From positions 124,001 through 188,000 of the forward strand of contig NZ_SJEV01000002.1 of NCBI RefSeq assembly GCF_008642235.1: a stretch of 64,000 nucleotides of DNA. The letters are read 5' to 3'. The position numbers were made by a program, and so were the translations under genes. Position 1 is the first letter of the stretch; each line of letters starts with the position of its first letter. The stretch comes from Planctomonas psychrotolerans (lineage in GTDB: Bacteria > Actinomycetota > Actinomycetes > Actinomycetales > Microbacteriaceae). Below the pieces are notes generated by a model. The model was not told the origin of the DNA, made no database searches, and worked only from the letters and a program-made list of their open reading frames with translations. Below, in pieces: positions 1 through 9,172 of the stretch.

Positions 1-940
1 TGTCGACGAGCGCCTCCGCCGTGTCGGGAATGACGTTGTGCTTGTACCCGGCCTTCAGCAGCGTGGGGTTGGTGGTGGTGCGCAGCGTCGCCTGGATGAA
101 CTTGGCGGCCGTGCCGGTGGCGATGGCGATCTCGTCGGGGGCGAGCTGCTTCGCATCCATGCCGATGATGGCGGCCACGCGGTCGAGCAGCGAGCGAGTG
201 GTGTCGGTGAGGTGCACGGGCCACTCCTGGCTGCCGATGCGGGCGATCGCGCCGGCGAGGCGGGTGACGGCGTTGTCGCGGTTCACCTGCGAACCGTGGC
301 CTGCCGTGCCGCGGGCGATGAGCCGCACCCAGACGAGCGCCTTCTCCCCCGTCTGCAACAGGTAGGCGCGCTGGCCGTCGAGGTCGATCGAGTAGCCGCC
401 GACCTCGCTGATGGCCTCGGTCGCGCCGTCGAACAGCTCAGGGTGGTTCTCCACCAGGTAGTGCGAGCCCTCGATGCCGCCCGCCTCCTCGTCGGCGAGG
501 AAGCCGAGCACGAGCTCGCGTTCCGGCTGCCGGCCTGAGGTGAGGATGTCGTCGACCGACGCGAGGATCATCGCGTCCATGTTCTTCATGTCGACCGCGC
601 CGCGGCCCCAGAGCAGGCCGTCCTTGATGACGCCGCCGAAGGGGTCGACAGACCAGTTGGCCGGGTCGGCCGGCACCACGTCGAGGTGACCGTGCACCAC
701 GAGCGCGGGCTTGCTCGAATTGCGGCCGGGGACGCGCGCGACCACGCTGGTGCGGCCGGGCGCCGCCTCGAACATCTGCGGTTCGAGGCCGAGCCGACGC
801 AGGTGCGCCTCCACGTATTCGGCCGCCTCGGTCTCCCCGTTCGACCGGCCCTCGCCGTAGTTCGTGGTGTCGAACCGGATCAGGTCGCGGGCGATCTCCG
901 CCGTGAGGTCGAGTTCCGTGGGCTCCTGCGCATCGCTCAT
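1..940 (-). CDS. M20 family metallopeptidase (partial, C-terminus beyond window)
   Basis: This is a zinc-dependent M20 amidohydrolase/dipeptidase-type enzyme, probably cytoplasmic and hydrolysing peptides or N-acyl amino acids. The reverse strand encodes 313 residues from ATG at 940 and runs off the left edge; about 120 C-terminal residues of a typical 430-residue protein are missing. The metal site is visible as HGHLDVVPAD, then GRGAVDMKN, then ADEEAGG with the catalytic Glu. A GTAGHGSQVN segment fits the dimerisation (lid) domain. A TAGCGT -10 box ends 6 nt before the ATG, so the message is probably leaderless. Family is clear; substrate is not. Confidence 0.9.
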   Translation of the reverse strand, partial: MSDAQEPTELDLTAEIARDLIRFDTTNYGEGRSNGETEAAEYVEAHLRRLGLEPQMFEAAPGRTSVVARVPGRNSSKPALVVHGHLDVVPADPANWSVDPFGGVIKDGLLWGRGAVDMKNMDAMILASVDDILTSGRQPERELVLGFLADEEAGGIEGSHYLVENHPELFDGATEAISEVGGYSIDLDGQRAYLLQTGEKALVWVRLIARGTAGHGSQVNRDNAVTRLAGAIARIGSQEWPVHLTDTTRSLLDRVAAIIGMDAKQLAPDEIAIATGTAAKFIQATLRTTTNPTLLKAGYKHNVIPDTAEALVD

Positions 941-1092
941 TCCTTCACGCTACCCGCTCCGGATGGCGCATCCGGCCGGTGGTGCGCGCGGCTGATCCGC
1001 TCGGTCGCCGCGACGAGGGCGAGCGAGCGAAGGGGGTCGGAGTTTCGTGCTAATCTCGGTTGTCGGTTGATCCGCAAGGTGAAATCGGATGC

Positions 1093-1177
1093 GCGCGGAT
1101 GGCGGAAATGGCAGACGCGCTAGCTTGAGGTGCTAGTGCCCGTATAGGGCGTGGGGGTTCAAGTCCCCCTTCGCGCA
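1093..1177 (+). tRNA. tRNA-Leu (anticodon GAG)
   Basis: The acceptor stem GCGCGGA pairs with TTCGCGC (one G-T wobble). The anticodon stem CTAGC/GCTAG encloses the loop TTGAGGT, giving anticodon GAG. There is a long variable arm (GCCCGTATAGGGC) and a T-arm GGGGGTTCAAGTCCCCC, as expected for a class II leucine tRNA. The discriminator is A, and CCA is not encoded, so it must be added after transcription. Confidence 0.96.
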
Positions 1178-1220
1178 CACTGTGTTGAGACAGTGGCTCT
1201 CCAGAAATGTGGAGCCGAGA

Positions 1221-1263
1221 AGAGGGTCGGTTCGGGCTGAGAAGCCCGGGCCGGCCCTCTTTT
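1221..1263 (+). terminator. Rho-independent terminator after tRNA-Leu
   Basis: AGAGGGTCGG pairs with CCGGCCCTCT. An inner GGGCT/AGCCC hairpin and a following TTTT tract are present. It ends tRNA transcription and can also act as the terminator of the convergent acetyltransferase gene. Confidence 0.75.
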
Positions 1264-1278
1264 GTGCGCCCGCGCCAC

Positions 1279-1896
1279 TCACGACCGGGCGGGCCGCCAC
1301 ATCGTCGGCACCACCGGGCCGTTCGGCAGCCGTATTTCGCCGACGGTGCCGAAGCCGAAGCGCTCGTAGAAGGGAACGTTGGCCTCCGAGCTCGACTCGA
1401 GGTACGCCGGCATGCCGCGACCGTCGACCTCGGCGAGGGCCTTCCGCATGAGGGCCGTCCCCACGCCTCTCCCCTGCAGCTCCGGACGGGTCCCCAGATC
1501 GGAGAGATAGAAGTGCGGTTCCTCCGGATGCGCCCTCTCGTATGCGGTCGTCATGGTCAGGCTGCGCACAGTGGCGCCGCCCATCACGCGGATCAGTTCG
1601 GGAAGCGCACGCACCTCACTGGCTCTACTCGACTTCCATCGTTCCGGCGGGTCCCACATCGCGCCGCCGACCGTGCGGCCATGGAGGTCGGCGACGTAAC
1701 AGTGACCGTGCACCACGTGGAAGCGCCGGGCGAGCATCCGGAAGACGGCGGGCATCCGGCGCTCCCGCTCGTCGTCCCGCGGGACGAGCCAGGAGACCAC
1801 CGGATCGGTCTGGAACGCGGCGGCCAAGGCGGACGCCAATGCGTCGACGTCTCGCTGCGTCGCGACGCGTACCAGCACAGAGGACGACGCCTGCAC
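1279..1896 (-). CDS. GNAT family N-acetyltransferase
   Basis: A 205-residue acetyl-CoA-dependent N-acetyltransferase; the acceptor is unknown. The acetyl-CoA pyrophosphate-binding segment is RPELQGRGVGTALM, and the C-terminal NVPFYERFGFGTVGE is typical of the fold. The reading frame extends upstream to 1992, but the GTG at 1896 (VQASSSVLVRVATQRD) is preferred: a TACGAT -10 box lies exactly 6 nt upstream at 1903-1908, and homology-like sequence begins just after it. It is a single gene, convergent with tRNA-Leu. Confidence 0.85.
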   Translation of the reverse strand: MQASSSVLVRVATQRDVDALASALAAAFQTDPVVSWLVPRDDERERRMPAVFRMLARRFHVVHGHCYVADLHGRTVGGAMWDPPERWKSSRASEVRALPELIRVMGGATVRSLTMTTAYERAHPEEPHFYLSDLGTRPELQGRGVGTALMRKALAEVDGRGMPAYLESSSEANVPFYERFGFGTVGEIRLPNGPVVPTMWRPARS

Positions 1897-2232
1897 ACTC
1901 GGATCGTACTCGCCGTGAGGCTGACGCTTCACCGGTGATTCCAGCCGCCTTCGGACCACTACCACCGAGCGGATGACCGATGCGGGAGTCACACGGAACT
2001 CTCAGGCCCGGCGAGTTTGAATCGGTGTCTGACCGGGACTGTTGTCCAAGCGCCACCTGTGTAACGACGCGGTCGCGGCGAGGTGTGTTCGAGCTGGACC
2101 GTTGCAGTCCGGTCACAAGCCGCAGTGTCACCCGAGCGAGCTACCTACCGTGGAAATGCGGCGCACACAGCTCTGTTGGGCGAAGCCGTCGTGCCGCCGG
2201 TTTCGCAGACGAGAGAATTCGAGACAGCTCAC
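1897..2232. other. intergenic region between divergent genes
   Basis: About 335 nt between the acetyltransferase and the lipoprotein. I see the leaderless promoter of the acetyltransferase at its left end. I see no convincing open reading frame with coding-like base composition, no tRNA and no strong hairpin. The lipoprotein promoter must lie here but cannot be fixed by eye. Confidence 0.5.
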
Positions 2233-2817
2233 ATGAACACCATCACGCATCCCGAGAAGAAGAAGTACACCCGGATCACCCGCGCCGCCGTGCTCGGCGC
2301 GGCACCCGTGCTCGCCCTGGGACTGACCGGCTGCAACACCGCCGGTGCCGAGGACAGCGCCGACGTCGAGGACGTACAGGAACTCGACGAGGAGGAGCCC
2401 GTCGAAGAACCCACGGACGAAGCCGTTGATGCGGACGAGTCGGGGAACGGTTCCGAGTTCGAGTACGACGGCGTGTACGACCAAGCCTTCTACGACGATT
2501 TCGACGCGGTCTATCTCGGGGGGATCGTGTCGGTGACGGCGGTGGTCAACGACGTGGTCAGTCCGGAAGCATTCACTCTCGCTGCGGCTGACGACACCTC
2601 CGTCACCGAGCTCCTGGTGCTGCACGACGGATCGGCAACCAACGTGGAACCGGATGCGGACGTGAGGGTCACCGGCACGGCGGAGGAGAACTTCATCATC
2701 ACCGACGCGGAGGAGAGCATGGGAGTCGACCTCGACGACGATGCCTTCTCCGAATGGGAAGGAATGCCCTACATCGACGCGAACACCATCGACGGCTCGG
2801 TCGACCTCGACGAGTAG
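2233..2817 (+). CDS. putative acidic lipoprotein
   Basis: A 194-residue exported protein of unknown function. The N-terminus is basic (HPEKKKYTRITR), followed by a hydrophobic stretch and the lipobox LTGC near residue 35, so it should be lipid-anchored outside the membrane. The next 45 residues are very rich in Asp and Glu (a flexible linker). The C-terminal part (VSVTAVVNDVVSPEAFTLA, then VRVTGTAEENFII) looks like a small beta-barrel of OB type; this is inference. An in-frame ORF starts upstream at 2083, but the ATG at 2233 begins the signal peptide. A hairpin terminator follows. Confidence 0.8.
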   Translation: MNTITHPEKKKYTRITRAAVLGAAPVLALGLTGCNTAGAEDSADVEDVQELDEEEPVEEPTDEAVDADESGNGSEFEYDGVYDQAFYDDFDAVYLGGIVSVTAVVNDVVSPEAFTLAAADDTSVTELLVLHDGSATNVEPDADVRVTGTAEENFIITDAEESMGVDLDDDAFSEWEGMPYIDANTIDGSVDLDE

Positions 2818-2833
2818 AACCAACTCATGCCGC

Positions 2834-2874
2834 AGAGCCCGTCGGTCGGCGTCACACGCCACCGGCGGGCTCTT
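2834..2874 (+). terminator. hairpin terminator after lipoprotein gene
   Basis: AGAGCCCG at 2834-2841 pairs with CGGGCTCT at 2866-2873, with further pairing inside (GGT/ACC). It begins 17 nt after the lipoprotein stop. There is no long T tract. Confidence 0.5.
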
Positions 2875-2978
2875 CGGCTGCCGTCGCGGCGCCGGTCCCG
2901 CAGGCAACCTCGTGATCACCGACGGAACCAACTCGCAGGTGCTCGTTCAGCGGTAGCCATCAGCGGTGGCGAAGCCGC

Positions 2979-3765
2979 TCATCGCTTCCGCAGATCGAGG
3001 TTGAGCGCCTCGCCCACATACAGCACTGGATCCTCGGGCGAAGGAGATCGTGCGGGATTGAGGTGAAACAGATCATCGGAGTACATTCCGAACCGTCCGG
3101 CGACTTCGGCGAGCAGATCGCCCGGTGCCACGGTGTAGGCGACCGGGCGGCCTGCTTCGTCGGTGACGACCTGCCCGTTCGCTCCTCCGCCGCTGCCCGC
3201 GTCGATCAATGGATCGAGGAACGGACGCAGCGGGCCGAAAGTTCACTCGATCGGGGCACGAGCGGTGACCCGGTCGATACAGCTCTGCGCATCATCCGGT
3301 GCCGCCGGCGTGGTCAGAACGATCTCGGTGATGAACGTCGGGTCGCCACGACCGAACGAGAGGGGCATGATGAGTGGACCGCTCGGCGTACCTGCGACGA
3401 TGTCCGGGAACGCGAATCCACCGCCGCCCACACACGGCTCTGTCGCTGAACGACCGAACGGAGCCCGGACGCCGAGCCGCTCCTGTGTCGTTGCGAACTC
3501 GCGCACAGCGAACTCGCCGAGATCAGCCGTGATGACAACATCAACCGCTCCCTTCGTAGATCCGTCGGTCGAGGTGAATGAGCCTGTTGCGACAACGCCG
3601 TCCGGAACGGGCTCCTCGCGGATACTCTGCGCAGCAGGCGACTGGGCCTCGGCAGTCACGGACGAATGGAGGGTTCCGGCCACCGGCGGAGCGCTCGGGG
3701 TACCGCATGCGACGAGCAACAGCGAGGTACGACACCCCGACCGCCGATGCCCGCCTTCGCCACAT
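2979..3765 (-). pseudogene. decayed LysM-domain lipoprotein
   Basis: Three reading-frame pieces make one protein. ATG at 3765 gives MWRRRASAVGV, the start of a signal peptide, preceded by a TACGAT -10 box 6 nt upstream. One extra base near 3723-3735 shifts frame; the next frame continues with LLLVACGTPSAPP, which completes the hydrophobic core and lipobox. That frame runs to a TGA at 3243-3245. The same frame continues after the TGA and ends in a LysM-like module (YTVAPGDLLAEVAGRF...LFHLNP) with stop at 2979. Intact, it would be about 260 residues, membrane-anchored and peptidoglycan-binding. Two lesions suggest a pseudogene; sequencing error or TGA readthrough are alternatives. Confidence 0.7.
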
Positions 3766-3874
3766 GTACTGATCGTAGGGGTGACCACGGACAGCAGCTC
3801 TCCCTCTCGCCACACCGGCGTCGGAGCAGCCGCTGGAGAATGGCCGCCGCGCTTCTCGGCGGCATACTGATCGA

Positions 3875-4159
3875 GTGACGTGGTGGAAACGGATATCGGT
3901 CGGCCGATGGGTGCTTCTCGGCGTGCTCCTCGTCTGCCTTATGGGGAACATCGGCGCACTGATATGGGGCTATTCCCCCGCGCTTTTCAGTGTGGCGGGT
4001 TACGTGGCGGTCGTCATCGTCTTCATCACGATAGTGAGGGACGGTCTCCGCGCCCCGGTTCCGGGCCGTCCCGACCTCGACGGGCCTCCATCGAAGGCGC
4101 GTCGCAGTCACGGCCGAGCCGCTCCCTCGAATGACCGGACCGGCGGTGACGTTCCGTGA
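3875..4159 (+). CDS. small two-helix membrane protein
   Basis: A 94-residue protein I do not recognise. WVLLGVLLVCLMGNIGALIWGY and SVAGYVAVVIVFITIVR are likely transmembrane segments, followed by a basic, polar C-terminal tail. The GTG start has a CATACT -10 box 6 nt upstream (3863-3868), so it is probably leaderless. Its stop overlaps the next gene's start in GTGA, so the two are translationally coupled. Confidence 0.65.
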   Translation: MTWWKRISVGRWVLLGVLLVCLMGNIGALIWGYSPALFSVAGYVAVVIVFITIVRDGLRAPVPGRPDLDGPPSKARRSHGRAAPSNDRTGGDVP

Positions 4160-4602
4160 AGCCCCCCGCGGCCGCAAAGATCACCTACCGCTGGCGCGAC
4201 CCCATCGCCGACGAGGAGATGTGCGATCTCGTCCTGTCGCACGGCGGCTCACCCAGCCCAGGATGGTGGCCGCGGATCTCGCGCCACAGCCTCGGCTGGG
4301 TCGGCGCGCGCGACACGCACCGCCTGCTGGTGGGCTTCGTGAACGTCGCCTGGGACGGTGGTGATCACGCGTTCCTCATCGACACGAAAACGCGGGGCGA
4401 CCACCAGCATTCCGGTATCGGCCGGGAGCTGGTGCACCGCGCGGCGGCGGCTGCAGCGGACGCCGGATGCGAGTGGCTGCACGTGGACTTCACACCCGAC
4501 CTCGCACCGTTCTACTTCGATGCGTGCGGATTCCGGAGCACGGAAGCGGGTCTCATCCATCTCCGGACGGATCCGCGGTACTCAGGATCCGACGGCTCCT
4601 GA
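4156..4602 (+). CDS. GNAT family N-acetyltransferase
   Basis: A 148-residue acetyltransferase. The CoA-binding loop is HQHSGIGRELV, with the downstream strand CEWLHVDFTPDLAPFYFDACGF typical of GNAT proteins. The GTG start overlaps the upstream membrane-protein stop by 4 nt, so it is read from the same mRNA. Its 3' end overlaps the convergent GntR gene by 21 nt. Acceptor unknown. Confidence 0.82.
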   Translation: MKPPAAAKITYRWRDPIADEEMCDLVLSHGGSPSPGWWPRISRHSLGWVGARDTHRLLVGFVNVAWDGGDHAFLIDTKTRGDHQHSGIGRELVHRAAAAAADAGCEWLHVDFTPDLAPFYFDACGFRSTEAGLIHLRTDPRYSGSDGS

Positions 4603-5364
4603 CGCTTCGGAGCTGCCGCCGTCGACGTTGCCGTCATCCACATCGCCACCGGAGCCGTCGCCGATGGTGGAGTGCGAACCGCCGGTCGGCTGCGGTCGGT
4701 AGAACCTCAACCAGGTCTCGGTCTGCGCCACGTGCGAGGCGGCAGCGGATGACGCGGCCACGGGGTCGTGCACCCGGATCGCATGTGCGATAGACCGGTG
4801 CGCCTGATCGCTCGTGCGCTTGATGGACCTGCCGTCCGGCATCCCGAACATCTGGTAGGAACGGCTGCGGGCGCGGAAGACGCCGAGGAGCGCCACCATC
4901 GTCGGGTTGCCGCTCGCGGTTGCGATGGTCTCGTGGAACTCCGAGTCGAGCTGCGCCGACTCCTCGATGTCATCGCACGCCTCCAGCGCATCGAGAAGCG
5001 CATCCAGCCGATCATTGATGTCATCGGTGGACCGCGCCGCCGCCTGAGCCGCCGCGTGCGACTCGAGCACACGGCGCAACTCGTACATGTCGAGCAGACC
5101 GGACAGGGGAAGCAAATCGACGGTGAGCGCGAGGCTCCCGATGATGTCTTCGGGACGCAACGCCGAGACGTACACCCCCGACCCGTGCCGCGACTCCGCG
5201 GCACCCAACGCCGAGAGCATCCGCACGGCCTCACGGAGGGAACTGCGCGACACCCCGAGTTCGGCACAGAGGTCGGCCTCGGGTGGGAAGCGCTGTCCGG
5301 GCCCGAGGCGCCCCGAGCTGATCATGCGGCGCAGGCCGTGGAATGCCTCCTCGACTGCGGACAT
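4582..5364 (-). CDS. GntR family regulator, FCD (FadR) subfamily
   Basis: A 260-residue DNA-binding regulator. Residues ~3-68 form the winged helix (PPEADLCAELGVSRSSLREA, then GSGVYVS on the wing). Residues ~90-215 are the helical FCD effector domain, with metal-ligand-like residues in DSEFHETIA and a late His. The last 35 residues are low-complexity Gly/Asp. A Shine-Dalgarno-like GGGAGAAGGG precedes the ATG. It is divergent from the aminotransferase/ABC operon, and the shared intergenic space holds three similar operator-like sites, so local control of that operon plus autoregulation is likely. Confidence 0.9.
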   Translation of the reverse strand: MSAVEEAFHGLRRMISSGRLGPGQRFPPEADLCAELGVSRSSLREAVRMLSALGAAESRHGSGVYVSALRPEDIIGSLALTVDLLPLSGLLDMYELRRVLESHAAAQAAARSTDDINDRLDALLDALEACDDIEESAQLDSEFHETIATASGNPTMVALLGVFRARSRSYQMFGMPDGRSIKRTSDQAHRSIAHAIRVHDPVAASSAAASHVAQTETWLRFYRPQPTGGSHSTIGDGSGGDVDDGNVDGGSSEASGAVGS

Positions 5365-5420
5365 GGCGACCCTTCTCCCGGCTGATGACAGCTTACCGAC
5401 GCGGCGCGTTTCTAGCCCCG

Positions 5421-5503
5421 TAAGTCATCGGACAGGATCGCTCTTGTCATCCGAATTATTCCCGTAGTAACATCGGCGAAACCTAAGTCGTCTGATGACT
5501 TTG
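5421..5503. promoter_or_regulatory. three GntR/FCD-type operator-like sites
   Basis: Site 1 (5421-5434) TAAGTCATCGGACA; site 2 (5442-5457) TCTTGTCATCCGAATT; site 3 (5484-5503), where AAGTC and GACTT arms flank a 7-nt centre. All share a GTC-N-TC-N-GA core. They lie in the space between the divergent GntR gene and the aminotransferase operon. Confidence 0.6.
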
Positions 5504-5533
5504 TAGCGTTCAGTGCGGAACACGAAAGGGCGG

Positions 5534-6805
5534 ATGCGAGTGACGGTTACGCGAACCACCATGGGGCGGTCGGCCGACGCGGTCGGCGGCACGGGCGGCA
5601 CGGTCAGCGCACCGGCACCGCTGCTGCTCGATGACGGCGCTCCCGCCGCCGACGCGTGGACTCTGGACCCGACGCTCGGGCATCTCAACCACGGCTCCTT
5701 CGGTGCTGTTCCCCGAGTCGCGCAGGCCGAGCAACAGCGGCTCCGGGTCCTCATGGAGGCGGCACCGGTGGCGTGGTTCCCGGCCCTGCCGCACGTCATC
5801 GCCGACGCACGCCAGCACGCCGCCGCGTTCCTCGGAACCGATTCTGCAGACACGGCGTTCGTCCCTAACGCCAGCGCCGGTGCGAGCGTCGTCTACTCCA
5901 GCCTGCCCGTAGGCCACGGTGCCGAGATCCTCGTCACCGACCACGGTTACGGTGCAGTCACCATGGGCGCCGAGCGCCTCGCCCGCCGGTGGGGCGGAAC
6001 GGTGCGAACCGTCGCCGTGCCGCTGGACGCCGATGCGGACGCGTCACTCGCCGCGCTCACCGACGGCATCACCGACCGCACGGCGCTCATCGTCGTCGAC
6101 CAGGTCACCTCGCCCACCGCCCGCCAGTTCCCGGTCGCGGCCCTCTCGCGCGCGGCGCACGAGCGCGGTGTGCCGGTGCTCGTGGACGCCGCCCACGCAC
6201 CGGGACTGCTCGCCGACCCGCTTCGCGATCTCGAAGCAGACTTCTGGGTCGGCAACCTGCACAAGTTCAGCTGCGCGCCCCGCGGCACCGGAGTGCTCGT
6301 CGCGCGCGGCCCACTCGTGCCGGAGTTGAATCCGCTGATCGACTCGTGGGGTGCCACCGACCCGTTCCCGGAGCGGTTCGACAATCAGGGCACGCTCGAT
6401 CTCACCAGCTGGCTCGCCGCACCCACGTCACTCGCCTTCGTCGAGGACACCTGGGGATGGGACACCGTCCGCGCCTACATGTCCGACCTCGCCGACTACG
6501 CGGTCGACGTGATCGCCGACGCGTTCAGCGCCTTCACCGGCGAGGACCATCGCGTCGACGTGGGCATGCCCGTGGGCGCGCTCCGGCTCGTGCGCCTGCC
6601 CGCGCCCCTGTCCATCGGGCACGGCGCCGGGAACGACCTCCGCGATCGTGTGCTGCAGGATCTGGGCGTCGAGTGCGCCTTCACGGCGTTCGACGGCATC
6701 GGCTACCTCCGCCTCTCGACCCACGCGTACAACACCCCGGCCGACTACGAGGACTTCGCCGAGCGCTGCGTGCCCGTCCTCTGGAACTGGGCACAAGCCT
6801 CATGA
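5534..6805 (+). CDS. class V aminotransferase, isopenicillin-N-epimerase-like
   Basis: A 423-residue fold-type I PLP enzyme. The PLP lysine is K244 in GNLHKFSCAPRG; D218 in VDAAHAPG should contact the pyridine nitrogen. LNHGSFGAVP near residue 51 is the substrate-binding start typical of CefD-like epimerases and cysteine-desulfurase relatives. The start at 5534 (MRVTVTRTTM) has a GAAAGGG ribosome-binding site; an ATG at 5513 is also in frame. It is the first gene of an operon with a solute-binding protein and two permeases. It probably racemises, epimerises or cleaves an imported amino compound; the actual substrate is unknown. Confidence 0.85.
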   Translation: MRVTVTRTTMGRSADAVGGTGGTVSAPAPLLLDDGAPAADAWTLDPTLGHLNHGSFGAVPRVAQAEQQRLRVLMEAAPVAWFPALPHVIADARQHAAAFLGTDSADTAFVPNASAGASVVYSSLPVGHGAEILVTDHGYGAVTMGAERLARRWGGTVRTVAVPLDADADASLAALTDGITDRTALIVVDQVTSPTARQFPVAALSRAAHERGVPVLVDAAHAPGLLADPLRDLEADFWVGNLHKFSCAPRGTGVLVARGPLVPELNPLIDSWGATDPFPERFDNQGTLDLTSWLAAPTSLAFVEDTWGWDTVRAYMSDLADYAVDVIADAFSAFTGEDHRVDVGMPVGALRLVRLPAPLSIGHGAGNDLRDRVLQDLGVECAFTAFDGIGYLRLSTHAYNTPADYEDFAERCVPVLWNWAQAS

Positions 6806-6854
6806 GAACCATGAACGTCACCGTCCCGCCCCCGTCCCCACTCGAAGGAACCCC

Positions 6855-8156
6855 GTGAAGATCACCAGAATGACCACCGCCGTCAGTGTCGGCCTTGCCA
6901 CCATGCTGCTCGCCTCCGGCTGCTCGAGCTCATCCGGAGGCGGTGACGGCGACGTGCGCCTGCAGATGGTCGAGAGCCTGACCAACCCGACCCGGACCGC
7001 GCTGCTCAAGGAGTTGCTCGCCGACTTCGAGACGGAGAACCCCGGCGTCACCGTCGAGCTGATCTCTCCGCCCACCGACCAGGCAGACCAGAAGATCCAG
7101 CAGATGCTGCAGGCCGGCAACGGAATCGACGTGCTCGAGGTGCGCGACATCACCGTCGGACCGTTCAGCGCGAACGGCTGGATCAGCGACATGACCGAGG
7201 TCCTCGACGGCTGGGAGGGATGGGAGGACATGACGGCCAACGCGGTCGACTACGCGACCAACGACGATGGCCAGACCTATTACATCCCGTACGGCTTCTA
7301 CGGTCTGAGCGTCTTCTACCGCACGGATCTGGTCGAGGCCGCCGGCTTCGATGGGCCGCCCGAGACCTGGGCGGAGATGCTCGAGCAGGCGACAGCGATC
7401 CAGGAGTCCGGTGACGGCAACTACGGCTACGCGTTCCGCGGGGGCACCAACGGGAACGGCAACCTCGCCACGGCGATCGAGGCGTACGTGGCCGACGACA
7501 TCGACACCTCGAACGGATTCAAGCTGACCGACGGCTCGTCGATCTTCTCCGCCCCCGAGGCGCAGGACGCCGCGGACATGTACTTCGAGCTCTTCGCGAA
7601 GGCTTCGCCGCCGTCGAGCGTCGCGTGGGGCTACCCGGAGATGGTCGAAGGCTTCTCCAACGGATCGACCGCGTTCCTGCTGCAGGACCCCGAGGTCATC
7701 AGTGCCATCGGAAGCTCGACGGCCATCACCGAGGACCAGTGGGACACGGCGCCCCTCGTGAAGGGCCCGACCGGTAAGGCCGTGCAGGCCGTCGCGACGT
7801 CCGGATGGGGCACCGCCGAGTCCAGTGAGCACAAGGAGGAGGCGGCCGAGCTGATCAAGTTCCTCTCCTCCGGGGACGCATCGACCCGGTTCACCAAGGA
7901 GAACAGCCTCGTGCCGATCCTGACCAGTGCCGCCGAGGACGAGTTCTACAGCACCGGCGCCTGGGCCAGCTACGTCACCATGACGGAGAACCCCGACACG
8001 TACATCTCCGTGATCCAGCCCCGCTCGGTCGAGTGGTGGACCGAGTGGACGCAGAAGGCCGACTCCGAGGTGCAGCGCGTGCTCGTCGGCGACATGACCA
8101 GCGAAGAACTGCTCGCCAGCTGGGACGAGTACTGGATGGAGAAGTGGGCCGAATGA
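6855..8156 (+). CDS. ABC importer solute-binding lipoprotein (family 1)
   Basis: A 433-residue extracellular binding protein of the carbohydrate-uptake type. The signal peptide starts KITRMTTAVSVGLATMLL and ends in the lipobox ASGC near residue 22. The body has the usual family features (FETENPGVTVELI, FSNGSTAFLLQDPEVI). The GTG start at 6855 is chosen because it begins the signal peptide; the longer frame upstream overlaps the aminotransferase. The stop overlaps the next gene in ATGA. Confidence 0.9.
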   Translation: MKITRMTTAVSVGLATMLLASGCSSSSGGGDGDVRLQMVESLTNPTRTALLKELLADFETENPGVTVELISPPTDQADQKIQQMLQAGNGIDVLEVRDITVGPFSANGWISDMTEVLDGWEGWEDMTANAVDYATNDDGQTYYIPYGFYGLSVFYRTDLVEAAGFDGPPETWAEMLEQATAIQESGDGNYGYAFRGGTNGNGNLATAIEAYVADDIDTSNGFKLTDGSSIFSAPEAQDAADMYFELFAKASPPSSVAWGYPEMVEGFSNGSTAFLLQDPEVISAIGSSTAITEDQWDTAPLVKGPTGKAVQAVATSGWGTAESSEHKEEAAELIKFLSSGDASTRFTKENSLVPILTSAAEDEFYSTGAWASYVTMTENPDTYISVIQPRSVEWWTEWTQKADSEVQRVLVGDMTSEELLASWDEYWMEKWAE

Positions 8157-9172
8157 GCGTAGGCGACACCCGCATCGCCCCCGCGGCGGGACCCGGCGGG
8201 GCGGGGGCGTCCGCGCCCCCACCCCGCCCCGTCGGGGGCGGGCGCTCGGGCGGGCCGGGTGGCACGCTCGGCTCGTCGCAACGTCGCATCTTCACCGTAC
8301 GCAAGGGACTCGGCCTGCTGGCGTTCATGGCGCCGGCCCTCATCTTCGTCGCCGTGTTCATCTACTACCCGCTGTTCGCGGGCGGGCAGATGGCGTTCCG
8401 CAACTACAACCTGAACAACCTCACCGACACCTCCTGGGTCGGACTCGGCAACTTCCGGGACATCCTCGCGGATCCCGTCTTCTACACGGTGCTGCGCAAC
8501 TCGGTGGTGTGGGTCGTCGCCTCGCTGGTCCCCCAGTTCGTCATCGGATTCGCGCTCGCCCTCTGGCTCCGCCGCCGGTTCCGCTTCCGGGGCGTCTACC
8601 AGGCTCTCGTGTTCTTCCCGTGGGCGATCTCCGGGTTCCTCATCGGCATCCTGTTCCGCTGGATGTTCAACAGCGAGTTCGGCGTCATCAACGATCTGCT
8701 GGCGAAGACGGGGCTGATCGATCAGCCCATCAACTGGCTCGCCGATCCGGCGACGGCCATGGTCGCGGTGCTCATCGCCAACATCTGGTACGGAGTGACC
8801 TTCTTCGCGATCATGATCCTCGCCGCCCTGCAGTCCGTCCCCGACGAGATGCTCGAAGCGGCCGCCCTCGACGGCGCCGGCCGCGCGCGCACTCTGTTCT
8901 CGATCGTGATCCCGTACATCAGCGTGACCCTCGCCCTCACGGTGCTGCTGCGGGTGATCTGGATCTTCAACTTCCCCGACATCATCTACGGCATGACCGG
9001 AGGCGGCCCCGCCGACCGCACGCACATCGTCACCACGTGGATGATCCAGACCACGCAGCGCGGTGACTACGGTCGTGCCTCCGCACTCGGTCTGATCGTC
9101 ATCGCGGTGCTGCTCGTGTTCACCGTCTTCTACCTCCTCGCCATGCGGGAGAAAGGGTCGAAAACCCGATGA
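8153..9172 (+). CDS. ABC importer permease, MalF-type
   Basis: A 339-residue inner-membrane permease with about six transmembrane helices, after a Gly/Pro/Ala-rich cytoplasmic N-terminus of ~40 residues. The EAA motif that contacts the ATPase is EMLEAAALDGAGRARTLFSI. It overlaps the genes on both sides by 4 nt, so all three transporter genes are translationally coupled. No ATPase gene is present, as is common for importers that share one MsiK-type ATPase. Confidence 0.9.
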   Translation: MSVGDTRIAPAAGPGGAGASAPPPRPVGGGRSGGPGGTLGSSQRRIFTVRKGLGLLAFMAPALIFVAVFIYYPLFAGGQMAFRNYNLNNLTDTSWVGLGNFRDILADPVFYTVLRNSVVWVVASLVPQFVIGFALALWLRRRFRFRGVYQALVFFPWAISGFLIGILFRWMFNSEFGVINDLLAKTGLIDQPINWLADPATAMVAVLIANIWYGVTFFAIMILAALQSVPDEMLEAAALDGAGRARTLFSIVIPYISVTLALTVLLRVIWIFNFPDIIYGMTGGGPADRTHIVTTWMIQTTQRGDYGRASALGLIVIAVLLVFTVFYLLAMREKGSKTR

